Under the pieces are notes generated by a model that made no database searches, was not told the DNA's origin, and was given only the letters and a program-made list of their open reading frames with translations. The position numbers were made by a program, and so were the translations under genes. From contig CAZHNG010000297.1 of NCBI GenBank assembly GCA_964533785.1, forward strand, positions 1 to 8,465: a DNA stretch of 8,465 bases. The letters run 5' to 3'. Origin of the DNA: JANQRV01 sp964533785. GTDB lineage: Bacteria > Bacteroidota > Bacteroidia > Chitinophagales > Saprospiraceae. Shown here piece after piece: positions 1 to 7,822 of the stretch; the first letter of the stretch is position 1, and each line of letters starts with the position of its first letter.

Positions 1-1821
1 GTTGCCGACCAGTGAAATGGGAGAAAATTGCATGTAGGTATCCATATTTTCCCACGGCTGACCGGGATAGCGGTAGTAGGCATATCCATAATAATTATCC
101 GCAGTAAGGGTTTTGCTGATCCAGTTCATAACCGGTTTGACCACCGCCGCTGCCCGAAAGCGATTGTTCTTACCAATGATCCAGGCCGTCATGATGCCGC
201 CGGCACTTCCGCCGGTTACAAATAAGCTGTCTTCCGAAATATAGCCTTCCTCGAGGATGGCATCAACGCCGTCCATGACATCCTGATAATCATCGCCAGG
301 ATAATCGTGGTATAATAAATTGCCGAAAGCTTCGCCGTAGCTGGTACTACCACGTGGATTAGGGTAGAAAACGACAAAACCGGCAGTAGCGTACAGTTGT
401 ATTTCGGGTGAAAACCGATCCCCGTAATTGGAAATGGGACCGCCGTGATTTTCTACCAATAAAGGATATTGTTTATTGGCATCGAAATAGGGAGGCTTGG
501 CGATCCAACCCTGAATTTCCCGCCCGTCAACGGTTGATCTATACCAAATTTCTTCTACGGTAGCAAGCTTGCGGTGAGGAAGCAGATCCTCATTCAAAGG
601 TGCGATCAATAGGGGCTCGTTAGATCCCTTAAGCTGTATTGCCAGTTCGGAAGGATGACTGGGTGTCGTATGGGTATAGGCGATCGTACCATTGCGAGCA
701 ACCGAAAAAGATCCGCCACCGTAAGGCCTTCCTATACCGGTACCGCCCAGGTCTTTAGCTATTACGGAAGTAGAACCGTTCAGAGCAACGTGTCCGATTT
801 TGGTATTTCCTTTGTCGTCATATTGGAAATAGAGTCCTTGTCCCTGGGCATCCCAAACCAGGTCGGTAATGTTTCGATCAAGTCCCAATTCGATATTCTT
901 TTTATCCGTCCCATCCCTATTCATGACCGTTAATTCATTGATCTGGTACGTTTGGATCTTATCCTCGTAACCAAGATAGGCGATTTGATCGCCATCGGGG
1001 GATATAACTGCTCCGTAGTCCGGTCCTTTCCGCTCGGTAAGCGCCTTAATTTCCCCGCTGGCGATGGAAGCGGTATAAATTTCAGTATTGCGCCGGTCGT
1101 ATTCCCAATCCGCGTGTCGATTGGCAGAAAATATCAACTGTTGCCCGTCTTTTGACCACTGTACCGGACCGGTATGGTTAAAATCTCCTGATGTAACCCG
1201 CCTGGCCGTTCCTCCGGTTGCGGGTATGACGAATAAATGCTTATAACCAGGCTCGAGGTATCCGGAACCATCTGCTTCGTGTTTCAACCTGGTGGTTACC
1301 CGTGGATGCGGCGCCCATTCAGCACCTTCCGGCTTTTGGGGTGGCTTTACCAAACTCGGCGCAGATTGCGGGACATGCATCGCAAAAGCGATCTGCTGGC
1401 CGTCGGGTGACCAGCTAAGGCCGCTGGGTGAGCGCTCCAATTGGGTTAGCTGAGCCGTTTTTCCACTTTCAATCCAGTGAATAAAAATCTCGGAGCCGGC
1501 TTCCGTTGAACTGACGAAGGCAATACGGCTCCCGTCCGGCGACCATCTTGCATTGGATTCGTTCGCATCCCTTTCCGTCAATTTCGCCTGCCCGCTTCCA
1601 TCTGCATTGACTAACCAAAGTCGGCTTTGACGACGATCTTTCATGATATCCATTCCTCCGCGTCCGTAAACAATTTGACTGCCATCAGGTGAAATTTGGG
1701 GATCATCAACCCACTCCAGCTCAAAAACATCCATACTGGAAAATGGTGGTTTTTGCTGTGCGGTAAGACTTAGGGAAAACAAAACAAGGAAGAGCAAGAC
1801 GATAGTGGGCTTGATATGCAT
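1..1821 (-). CDS. S9 family serine peptidase (prolyl oligopeptidase / acylaminoacyl-peptidase type), 3' end outside window
   Basis: Exported serine peptidase, probably cleaving peptides or oligopeptides in the periplasm. Codons run unbroken from ATG at 1821 to the window edge (607 residues; the family is usually about 650-700). Residues 1-21 are a signal peptide (MHIKPTIVLLFLVLFSLSLTA, cut before QQK). About six WD40-like/TolB propeller motifs follow (ISPDG near 42, WSPDG near 93 and 140, WSKDG near 222, ISPDG near 272, WDAQG near 322). The alpha/beta-hydrolase domain begins near 420: HGGP at 459-462 (oxyanion region), NPRGSTSYGE near 489, and the nucleophile elbow GGSAGG with Ser539. The catalytic Asp and His normally follow 80-120 residues after the Ser, so they lie outside the window. 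No internal stop or frameshift was seen. It is transcribed divergently from the lectin gene. Family assignment is secure; the exact substrate and S9 subfamily (S9C-like favoured) are inference. Confidence 0.93.
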   Translation of the reverse strand, partial: MHIKPTIVLLFLVLFSLSLTAQQKPPFSSMDVFELEWVDDPQISPDGSQIVYGRGGMDIMKDRRQSRLWLVNADGSGQAKLTERDANESNARWSPDGSRIAFVSSTEAGSEIFIHWIESGKTAQLTQLERSPSGLSWSPDGQQIAFAMHVPQSAPSLVKPPQKPEGAEWAPHPRVTTRLKHEADGSGYLEPGYKHLFVIPATGGTARRVTSGDFNHTGPVQWSKDGQQLIFSANRHADWEYDRRNTEIYTASIASGEIKALTERKGPDYGAVISPDGDQIAYLGYEDKIQTYQINELTVMNRDGTDKKNIELGLDRNITDLVWDAQGQGLYFQYDDKGNTKIGHVALNGSTSVIAKDLGGTGIGRPYGGGSFSVARNGTIAYTHTTPSHPSELAIQLKGSNEPLLIAPLNEDLLPHRKLATVEEIWYRSTVDGREIQGWIAKPPYFDANKQYPLLVENHGGPISNYGDRFSPEIQLYATAGFVVFYPNPRGSTSYGEAFGNLLYHDYPGDDYQDVMDGVDAILEEGYISEDSLFVTGGSAGGIMTAWIIGKNNRFRAAAVVKPVMNWISKTLTADNYYGYAYYRYPGQPWENMDTYMQFSPISLVGN

Positions 1822-1835
1822 AAACTTTTTTGCAG

Positions 1836-1867
1836 TAAAAATAGAGATTTAGCCACATATTCAAAAC
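1836..1867 (-). promoter_or_regulatory. Candidate Bacteroidota-type promoter for the S9 peptidase gene
   Basis: Reading the minus strand, TTTG (1865-1862) is followed after 18 bases by TATTTTTA (1843-1836). This fits the Bacteroidota pattern of a TTTG -33 box and a TAnnTTTG -7 box with one mismatch in the last position. It would start transcription a few bases before the ATG at 1821, leaving a very short leader. The region is A/T-rich, so a chance match is possible. No equally good pair was found for the plus-strand gene; TACTTTTA at 1969-1976 resembles a -7 box but has no -33 partner. Confidence 0.35.
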
Positions 1868-1969
1868 AGCCGAACCGTACCAACAAAAAATTTGCCTGAT
1901 TAAGTAGCAACTACTGAAGATATCAAAAAAATCATACCTGCAAACATGGATTATTCTCTTGATTTTTTT

Positions 1970-1988
1970 ACTTTTAGGGGACTTTTAG
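1970..1988 (+). repeat. Short direct repeat ACTTTTAG x2, 11-bp period, upstream of the lectin gene
   Basis: ACTTTTAG occurs at 1970-1977 and again at 1981-1988, separated by GGG. The copies are therefore offset by 11 bp, about one helical turn. It lies about 90 bp before the start of the large lectin gene and overlaps the only -7-like element on that strand (TACTTTTA, 1969-1976). Tandem sites one turn apart are a usual layout for an activator or repressor, but no known binding motif is recognised here and chance is not excluded. Confidence 0.3.
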
Positions 1989-2075
1989 TCAATCGCCTCT
2001 TATTATTACATTCCCCTTTCTTCGTCAAGAGATCTTCGAATATACCCTCCCCATTATTAGCAAAAACTTAATCAA

Positions 2076-5000
2076 ATGGACAAACACGTATTTCCTGTTC
2101 CAGTTAATTGCGATGGCATTGGCCTGGATTCATTTAAAGCCGTATGCGTATTTTTTATAGTATTGTTGACCACTTTTTCCGGATTCGCGCATCCGCCATT
2201 CACCAATTTGCAGCGAAGCAACGAATTGAAAGTAGATACAAACAACCAGTTACAGGATTGGATCAGCTACTTGATACCAAAAGCTTTTGATATTCCGCAA
2301 ACGATCACTTTTACACCAATCGAAGATAAGTGCCCGGATGCTCCCGATTTTCTCGTTCAGGCAGAGTCTGACGCCGGTCTACCCTTAACTTTTAGCGTAG
2401 TCGAAAATGTTGACTTTGTGGAAATTAATATTGTTAACGATGATCCCATTGTCAGTATTATCGAAGCCAACATTGATCCTAGTGACCTTCCTGCGGTTAT
2501 TACCATTCTCGCCGACCAGCCGGGGGATGCTACCCACGACCCCGCACAAGCCACAGAAACTTTTACCATCTTTCCGGATGAGTCGGATTTCAACTTTTTC
2601 ACTAATGGGACAGCTCAGCAAGTAGAGTGTACCGATTGCTATGTTCTGACCCCTGATGCCGAAGATGCTGCGGCTACTATCTGGTCTGACTTTAAACTGG
2701 ATCTGACCCAATCCTTCCGGCTGGAACTGACCGTCAACTTAGGTAGCAATGATGCGATGGGTGGGGATGGCTTCACCTTTGCCTTAAATGACGACCCTGA
2801 AGGGACGGCCTTCCTGGGTTCCCTAGGTACTCCAATGGCCGTCGATGGGATGGTTCCTTCTTTTGGAGTAGAATTCGACACCTGGCAAAGTACGGGTACG
2901 ACTGATCCGGTTGAAGACCACCTTTCATTCTGGTCCGGAGGTGATGTTACGACCCGCCTGCAACCGGAAGTACAAGCTAAACAGGATGCTATCAACATAG
3001 AAGACGGTACGGACTATCCCGTTGTGATCGAATGGGATCCGGCGACCAATAAGGTATTTGTGGAGTTTGACGGAGTATTGAGAGATGTCTATGACGGCGA
3101 CATCCGACCCTTTTTCAGCCCTTCTACAACAGCCTATTTTGGCTTTGGTGCCGGAACGGGCGGTGCTACCAATGAGCACAGGGTATGTATCGATAATCTG
3201 ATACAGGGTGGACCGATTTTAAATATTGCTACCAGCACAGATGATGAGAACTGCGATTTAAGTAACGGTAGTACTACCGTAACCATATCTGGAGGAACCC
3301 CCTCCTATTCAGTGATCTGGAGAGATGACCAGGGAGCAACGGTGGGCTCTACCGAAACGGCTACCGGATTATCAGCCGGCACCTATTCGGTTGAAGTGAC
3401 CGATGGTAATTCCATCACCAAGACGGCTTTTGTTGTTTTGGAAAACATTCCGGGGCCAACGCTCGAGACCTCTTCCCAACCTGCAGATTGTAATGTACCG
3501 AATGGTTCGGCAACCGTCACGGCAACAGCGAGTCCAGGTGGATCCACCTCTTTTTCCTATTCCTGGAGTGATTCGAATGACCAACCCGTCACCGATCCAA
3601 CTCCTGAAACCCCAGAATCAGTCGAAGATATTGCCGCCGGAACGTATAGCGTTACCGTTACCGACACAGACGGATGTGAAGAAACTGCAAGTATTACCGT
3701 AGAAGCAATCCCACCATATACCCTGGATTTCAACTCTACTGAGGTTTCCTTCTGCGGTGCCGAAGATGGAACGGCAATGGTAACCCCAAACCCTGCGGGT
3801 AACTATACCTATCTATGGGATGATCCCGGAGCACAAACTACGGCTATGCTCAGCGGATTAGCGGCAGGCACTTACTCCGTTACCGTTACTAATCAAGACA
3901 ATGGTTGCGTAGCGGTAGGTTCGGTAGCCGTTGGTGCCAATTGTCCCGCTTTGACTCCAGCAGGAACGGCTACTCCTGACGGAGGTAATTGTTACACCCT
4001 AACCACTCCTGCTCCCGATAATCAGGCCGCAGCCATCTGGGCTCCGGATGTCATCAACCTGAATAATGAATTTATTATCGAAGCAGAAGTGTATTTTGGC
4101 GAGGACTTCAGCCCGGACAACAGAGATGGCGCGGATGGTATTGCCTTTACCTTACACCAGAATGGCAGAGGTACTGCTGCCCTCGGCGGATACGGCGGAT
4201 CATACGGTATCTCCATTGAAAATGGAACTGAAGCCGTAGCTCCTTCATTCGGCGTTGAATTTGATACTTACCCCAACGGTGGAGAACCTGCATTCGACCA
4301 CCTTTCCTTCTTTGGTAACAGCGACGTGTATACGCCGTTACAAACCCCGGTACAGGCGAGTGCCGGTAGTCCCAATATTGAAGATGCTGCCTTCCATAAG
4401 ATCCGGATAGAATGGGACCCTTCCTTGACAGTCCCTGAAATGAAAGTATTCTTTGATGACGTGCTAAGAGACACCTATTCCGGGGATATTCTTACAAACG
4501 AATTTGGTGGCACCCCTGAAGTATACTGGGGATTCGGTGGCGGTACCGGCGGAGCGACCAACTTGCAGCAACTTTGCTTGACCGGAGTGTTTATTGATTC
4601 TCCTTTGGATATTCAAACCACAGTCCAACCAGAGAATTGCAAACAAGGCGACGGGCAGGTAACGGTTGAAGTTATAGCGGGTGGCACTGAGCCGTATACC
4701 TTCTATTGGAGTAACGATCCTGGTACCCCAGAACCTACTGGTATCCGATCAGATCTTTCTGCGGGCACCTACTTCGTTACGGTTATAGACGCTGCTAATA
4801 ATACCGGAACCTTAACCTTCACGGTCACTGAAACGGGGTGTGAAGGACTCATCGTAAATGAAAATGCGGTTTATGAAGGAGGCGATTGTTATACCTTGAC
4901 CCCGGAAGCAGAAACGCAAAAGGGTACGGCCTGGTCTCCCACCAAGATCAATCTCACTGAAAACTTTGTGCTGACCACGTCAATGAATTTTGGTGATAAT

Positions 5001-6827
5001 GAACCCGGTGGAGACGGCATTGCTTTTGCTTTGCAAGATGATATTAGGGGAACAGCGGCAATCGGCGATATCGGAGGTAGTTTTGGTATTGACGACCAGG
5101 CTGGCGGTACGGTTGTGGCGCCTTCATTTGGTGTGGTATTTAAAACCTATCCTTCTACCGAAGACGACCGGGTCTACTTCTTCCGCGACGGAAGTACGAC
5201 TCCCGTAACGGCTGTAGTTGGCCCTGATTGTGCCACCGGAGAGGATTGTGGTGATATTGAAGATGGAATGACCTACGAAGTTATTATTGAATGGGACGCC
5301 AATCAACAGATAATGACCACTTTTTTTGGAGGAATTTTGGTCAGCCAATACGATGGAAGGGTACTGGAAGATGTAACAAGCATCTTAAGTAATACAGAAG
5401 CACACTGGGGTTTTGGTGCCGGTACCGGCAGCGCGATTAATCGCCACCAGGTTTGTATTGAAAGTATGGTACGCAACGGGCAAGTCAGCCAGTTTGTTGA
5501 TTTCCCCCAAATCATCAGCGCTTGCACTGATGATGGGACCGTACAACTGAACGCTACGTCTACTTCTGGACTAGATGTTGAATATACTATTATTGAAGGG
5601 GGAGATTTGGTAGAATTTGTGCAGGGAAGTCCCGGACTGCTTAATTTACTGGGTGGAGCCGGCCAGGTTACCATTGAAGCCACCCAACCAGGAAATGCCA
5701 ATTACAAAGCAGCAACGCCAGTACAAATGACCTTTACCATCGAAGAGGCTACCGGCATAGGCTTCAATACTTACGGGGCCGCTCTGCCTGACCCCGATAA
5801 CTGCGATTGTTACATCGTTACTCCTGATGAGCTGAACCAGGCGGGGGCAGTCTGGTCACAGAACACCCTGGACCTGACTCATGGTTTTGTTTTTGAGACA
5901 CAGATCATGATGAGCGAAGATCTGAGTGCCGACAACAGGGATAGAGCCGACGGTATCACCTTTGCGATTCAGAACACGGACCCTACTTACGTAGGTTCGA
6001 TAGGTACCGATATGGCCGTTGACGGGTTGACGCATTCCTTTGGATTTGAACTGGATAATTATGCAGGGACAATGGATGTCTTCGATCCGGATACTAATCC
6101 CGGTGGTTTTGATCTGGAAGAGGATCACGTTGCTTTTTGGGCAGGGGGTGATGTTACCAGTCCGCTTACCGGTGGCCCTGTTTTGGTCGACGAAACAGAA
6201 CCTAACTTCGAGGATGGCGAATTTCACAGCGTAGTCATCGAATGGAACCCAAATACCCAGACCATGAGCGGATCTTTTGACGGAGTGGAAGTTTTAACAT
6301 TTACTGCTGCAAGCGATTTAGTGGTGGAATATCTCAATAATAATCCGGTCGTGAACTTTGGCTTTGCCGGCGGTACGGGAGGTAAAACCAGTCTACAGAA
6401 ATTCTGCGTCATCGATCTTCGCATTTGCCGCGACGTTACCCTTGACCTTACCGCCATGCTGCAAGGAGCTTTTGATCCGGATGCAGGAACCATGCAAGAT
6501 CTGTTACGTACAACCCTGGACGAAAACAACGAACCCCTGTTGCCCAAAACCAGTCCTTACGATCTCGAGACTTCCGTACCTGCTATCCCCGCTGATGTAG
6601 TCGACTGGGTATTAGTGGAAATCCGCAACCCGGATGACCCCTCGGTGGTAGAAGCTAGCAAATCGTGTTTTATCACAACGGCCGGACAAATAGTAGATGT
6701 AGATGGGGTATCTAACGTCACTTTCCAACACATCTGCTTTGCAGAAGCTTATATTGCGGTAAAACACCGCAATCACCTTGGGGTAATGACCGCCGATCCG
6801 GTGGCTTTACCGTTGAGCAGTAATTAA
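2076..6827 (+). CDS. Giant secreted multi-lectin / SprB-repeat protein
   Basis: A 1583-residue exported protein, probably a surface or secreted glycan-binding adhesin. Signal peptide: charged start, hydrophobic stretch 22-34 after Lys21, likely cut after Ala38 (SGFA|HPPF); no lipobox. Order of parts: Ig-like domain 74-166; lectin 1, 178-376; three SprB-like repeats 383-619; lectin 2, 628-839; SprB-like repeat 849-922; lectin 3, 926-1132; Ig-like domain 1138-1225; lectin 4, 1231-1449; C-terminal domain 1452-1583 with VVDWVLVE (W1511) and HRNHLGVMTADP (from H1564). The lectin domains match the L-type fold by the DG(F/I)(T/A)F loop, the EFDTY-like metal strand and the GAGTGG loop. From memory, the C-terminal segment occurs in other large Bacteroidota exoproteins, usually followed by more sequence; here the stop comes at once, and I see no type A or type B (CHU_C-like) T9SS signal. 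ATG 2076 is the only plausible start, as no in-frame ATG follows before the signal core. The ligand is unknown. Confidence 0.93.
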   Translation: MDKHVFPVPVNCDGIGLDSFKAVCVFFIVLLTTFSGFAHPPFTNLQRSNELKVDTNNQLQDWISYLIPKAFDIPQTITFTPIEDKCPDAPDFLVQAESDAGLPLTFSVVENVDFVEINIVNDDPIVSIIEANIDPSDLPAVITILADQPGDATHDPAQATETFTIFPDESDFNFFTNGTAQQVECTDCYVLTPDAEDAAATIWSDFKLDLTQSFRLELTVNLGSNDAMGGDGFTFALNDDPEGTAFLGSLGTPMAVDGMVPSFGVEFDTWQSTGTTDPVEDHLSFWSGGDVTTRLQPEVQAKQDAINIEDGTDYPVVIEWDPATNKVFVEFDGVLRDVYDGDIRPFFSPSTTAYFGFGAGTGGATNEHRVCIDNLIQGGPILNIATSTDDENCDLSNGSTTVTISGGTPSYSVIWRDDQGATVGSTETATGLSAGTYSVEVTDGNSITKTAFVVLENIPGPTLETSSQPADCNVPNGSATVTATASPGGSTSFSYSWSDSNDQPVTDPTPETPESVEDIAAGTYSVTVTDTDGCEETASITVEAIPPYTLDFNSTEVSFCGAEDGTAMVTPNPAGNYTYLWDDPGAQTTAMLSGLAAGTYSVTVTNQDNGCVAVGSVAVGANCPALTPAGTATPDGGNCYTLTTPAPDNQAAAIWAPDVINLNNEFIIEAEVYFGEDFSPDNRDGADGIAFTLHQNGRGTAALGGYGGSYGISIENGTEAVAPSFGVEFDTYPNGGEPAFDHLSFFGNSDVYTPLQTPVQASAGSPNIEDAAFHKIRIEWDPSLTVPEMKVFFDDVLRDTYSGDILTNEFGGTPEVYWGFGGGTGGATNLQQLCLTGVFIDSPLDIQTTVQPENCKQGDGQVTVEVIAGGTEPYTFYWSNDPGTPEPTGIRSDLSAGTYFVTVIDAANNTGTLTFTVTETGCEGLIVNENAVYEGGDCYTLTPEAETQKGTAWSPTKINLTENFVLTTSMNFGDNEPGGDGIAFALQDDIRGTAAIGDIGGSFGIDDQAGGTVVAPSFGVVFKTYPSTEDDRVYFFRDGSTTPVTAVVGPDCATGEDCGDIEDGMTYEVIIEWDANQQIMTTFFGGILVSQYDGRVLEDVTSILSNTEAHWGFGAGTGSAINRHQVCIESMVRNGQVSQFVDFPQIISACTDDGTVQLNATSTSGLDVEYTIIEGGDLVEFVQGSPGLLNLLGGAGQVTIEATQPGNANYKAATPVQMTFTIEEATGIGFNTYGAALPDPDNCDCYIVTPDELNQAGAVWSQNTLDLTHGFVFETQIMMSEDLSADNRDRADGITFAIQNTDPTYVGSIGTDMAVDGLTHSFGFELDNYAGTMDVFDPDTNPGGFDLEEDHVAFWAGGDVTSPLTGGPVLVDETEPNFEDGEFHSVVIEWNPNTQTMSGSFDGVEVLTFTAASDLVVEYLNNNPVVNFGFAGGTGGKTSLQKFCVIDLRICRDVTLDLTAMLQGAFDPDAGTMQDLLRTTLDENNEPLLPKTSPYDLETSVPAIPADVVDWVLVEIRNPDDPSVVEASKSCFITTAGQIVDVDGVSNVTFQHICFAEAYIAVKHRNHLGVMTADPVALPLSSN
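2607..6422 (+). repeat. Four L-type lectin domain copies within the giant protein
   Basis: The copies are at residues 178-376, 628-839, 926-1132 and 1231-1449 (bases 2607-3203, 3957-4592, 4851-5471, 5766-6422). Each opens with a CY pair (C188, C639, C938, C1245) and closes with a Cys after the GTGG loop (C371, C834, C1127, C1444), suggesting one disulfide tying the ends of each domain. All keep the Asp of the DG loop that contacts sugar in legume lectins (D231, D687, D980, D1292). The metal strand is EFDTW (266-270), EFDTY (728-732), VFKTY (1021-1025) and ELDNY (1325-1329); the following His is H282, H742, Arg1032 and H1351. Copies 1 and 4 share MAVDG and FW(S/A)GGDVT, which copies 2 and 3 lack. 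Confidence 0.85.
3222..4841 (+). repeat. Four SprB-like repeats (three in tandem, one separate) within the giant protein
   Basis: Units of about 70-85 residues carry the signature of the SprB repeat family (known from the Flavobacterium gliding adhesin SprB): an early Cys followed by xxGxxxV, a central Tyr/Trp strand, then (A/S)AGTYxVxVxD. They lie at residues 383-457, 463-544, 550-619 (tandem, 3222-3932) and 849-922 (4620-4841). Copies 2 and 3 have the usual Cys pair (C472/C534, C560/C611). Copy 1 has C393 but reads GNSITKT where the second Cys should be. Copy 4 (C855) also lacks it there and instead ends in C922. These are probably rod-like beta-sandwich spacers that hold the lectins apart. 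Confidence 0.8.
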
Positions 6828-6981
6828 CTCAAATTGGGATGTGTCTCTTCAATAATAGCCAAAAACTATTTTTCTCGGAGGGCGAACCAATTGTAAGTCA
6901 TCGTCACTTTCACGTTGAAGGATGGAATAAAGCAAGACTGCTTTCTGTCTTTTGAAATATTATTTGCCAAACACCATACTG

Positions 6982-7809
6982 ATGATAAAAAGAATCATTT
7001 TTCTATTCTTTTGGGCCTTAATTACCAGCATTTCGTTTGCCCAGTCAAGCCACTCTGGTTCACTTCCCAAACTAAAATGGCAAAAAGAAAAAATCACTAA
7101 GGGCTTGATCTGGAAGTGGGCCCACACCACTAAACTTTTCAATTCCAAACAATTCATCAATACGCTAGCGATCAATAAAAAAAGAGCATTTTCTATTGAT
7201 TTTGAAACCAGTACCTTAAAGCCCACCAGTCAATTTGGAAAAGAAGAACAAGCATTAGCTGCTGTTAATGCAGGTTTTTTCAATATGAAAGAAGGCGGTT
7301 CCGTCACATTTTTAAAAGTGGATGATGAGGTCATAAATCCGCACAGTAGTCAATCGGAGGCCATCACCCGCAGTTGTATTGCTGTGGATGAAAAAGGACG
7401 GCTGGTTATCGAAAAAGCCCGGCCCCTCCCCTACTACGAAAAACCCGAACATTACGAGGATGTATTATTTACTGGTCCGCTGTTGATTGTAAATGGAGTT
7501 CCTCAACAACTCTCCGACCGTTCTTTCAATACCGCCCGTCACCCGCGTACTTGTGCCTGTTTAAAAAAGAACGGCAACGCCTTGTTAATGACTATTGATG
7601 GCAGAAACGAAGAAGCTCAGGGGATGTCACTCTATGAATTGACAGAATTACTGCTTGAAATGAAGTGCTATCAGGCCATTAACCTGGATGGTGGCGGCTC
7701 TACGACTATGTGGATTAATGGAGAAGGCATTGTCAATCATCCTTCAGATAATAAAAAATTTGATCATGAAGGAGAACGTCAGGTGGCTAATGTGATTGTA
7801 ATCAAATAG
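6982..7809 (+). CDS. Secreted phosphodiester glycosidase (NAGPA family)
   Basis: Predicted 275-residue exported hydrolase of the family that includes the mammalian lysosomal uncovering enzyme, which removes GlcNAc from a GlcNAc-phosphate-mannose diester. Bacterial members act on sugar phosphodiesters, but their substrates are mostly unknown. I prefer ATG 6982 to the in-frame ATG 6952, because 6982 gives a compact signal peptide (MIKRIIFLFFWALITSISFA, cut before QSS). Family motifs in order: AAVNAGFFN 93-101; TGPLLIVNG in the middle; RHPRTCAC 186-193, where many relatives read RTAIG-like; TIDGRN 204-209; NLDGGGSTTM 234-243; and a C-terminal ANVIVIK. Length and motif order suggest a complete single-domain protein. 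It is in the same direction as the lectin gene, 154 bp downstream, so cotranscription is possible but unproven. The sequence is visibly more A/T- and Lys-rich than the lectin gene. Confidence 0.88.
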   Translation: MIKRIIFLFFWALITSISFAQSSHSGSLPKLKWQKEKITKGLIWKWAHTTKLFNSKQFINTLAINKKRAFSIDFETSTLKPTSQFGKEEQALAAVNAGFFNMKEGGSVTFLKVDDEVINPHSSQSEAITRSCIAVDEKGRLVIEKARPLPYYEKPEHYEDVLFTGPLLIVNGVPQQLSDRSFNTARHPRTCACLKKNGNALLMTIDGRNEEAQGMSLYELTELLLEMKCYQAINLDGGGSTTMWINGEGIVNHPSDNKKFDHEGERQVANVIVIK

Positions 7810-7822
7810 ATCTCCAAATAAC

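Noticed and set aside
28..1155. Plus-strand open frames at 28-225, 655-933 and 952-1155
   Set aside because: They lie antisense to the intact S9 peptidase frame and show no domain, signal peptide or sensible composition.
1903..1915. Small perfect inverted repeat AGTAG-CAA-CTACT in the divergent intergenic region
   Set aside because: A 5-bp stem is expected by chance at this length, and it sits away from the candidate promoter boxes.
2357..6600. Many plus- and minus-strand open frames of 60-132 codons inside the lectin gene
   Set aside because: All overlap a single unbroken 1583-codon frame with clear domain repeats. They are out-of-frame shadows.
6854..6873. Hairpin AATAG-CCAAAAA-CTATT followed by TTT after the lectin stop, as a terminator
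   Set aside because: The stem is only 5 bp and A/T-rich, with a short T run. It is too weak to call as an intrinsic terminator.
6952..6984. Upstream ATG at 6952 as the start of the glycosidase
   Set aside because: It would add MKYYLPNTIL before an already complete signal peptide beginning MIKR. The start at 6982 gives normal signal-peptide geometry.
7810..7822. Bidirectional terminator between the convergent glycosidase and permease genes
   Set aside because: Only 13 bp separate the two stop codons, and no inverted repeat with T runs is visible there.
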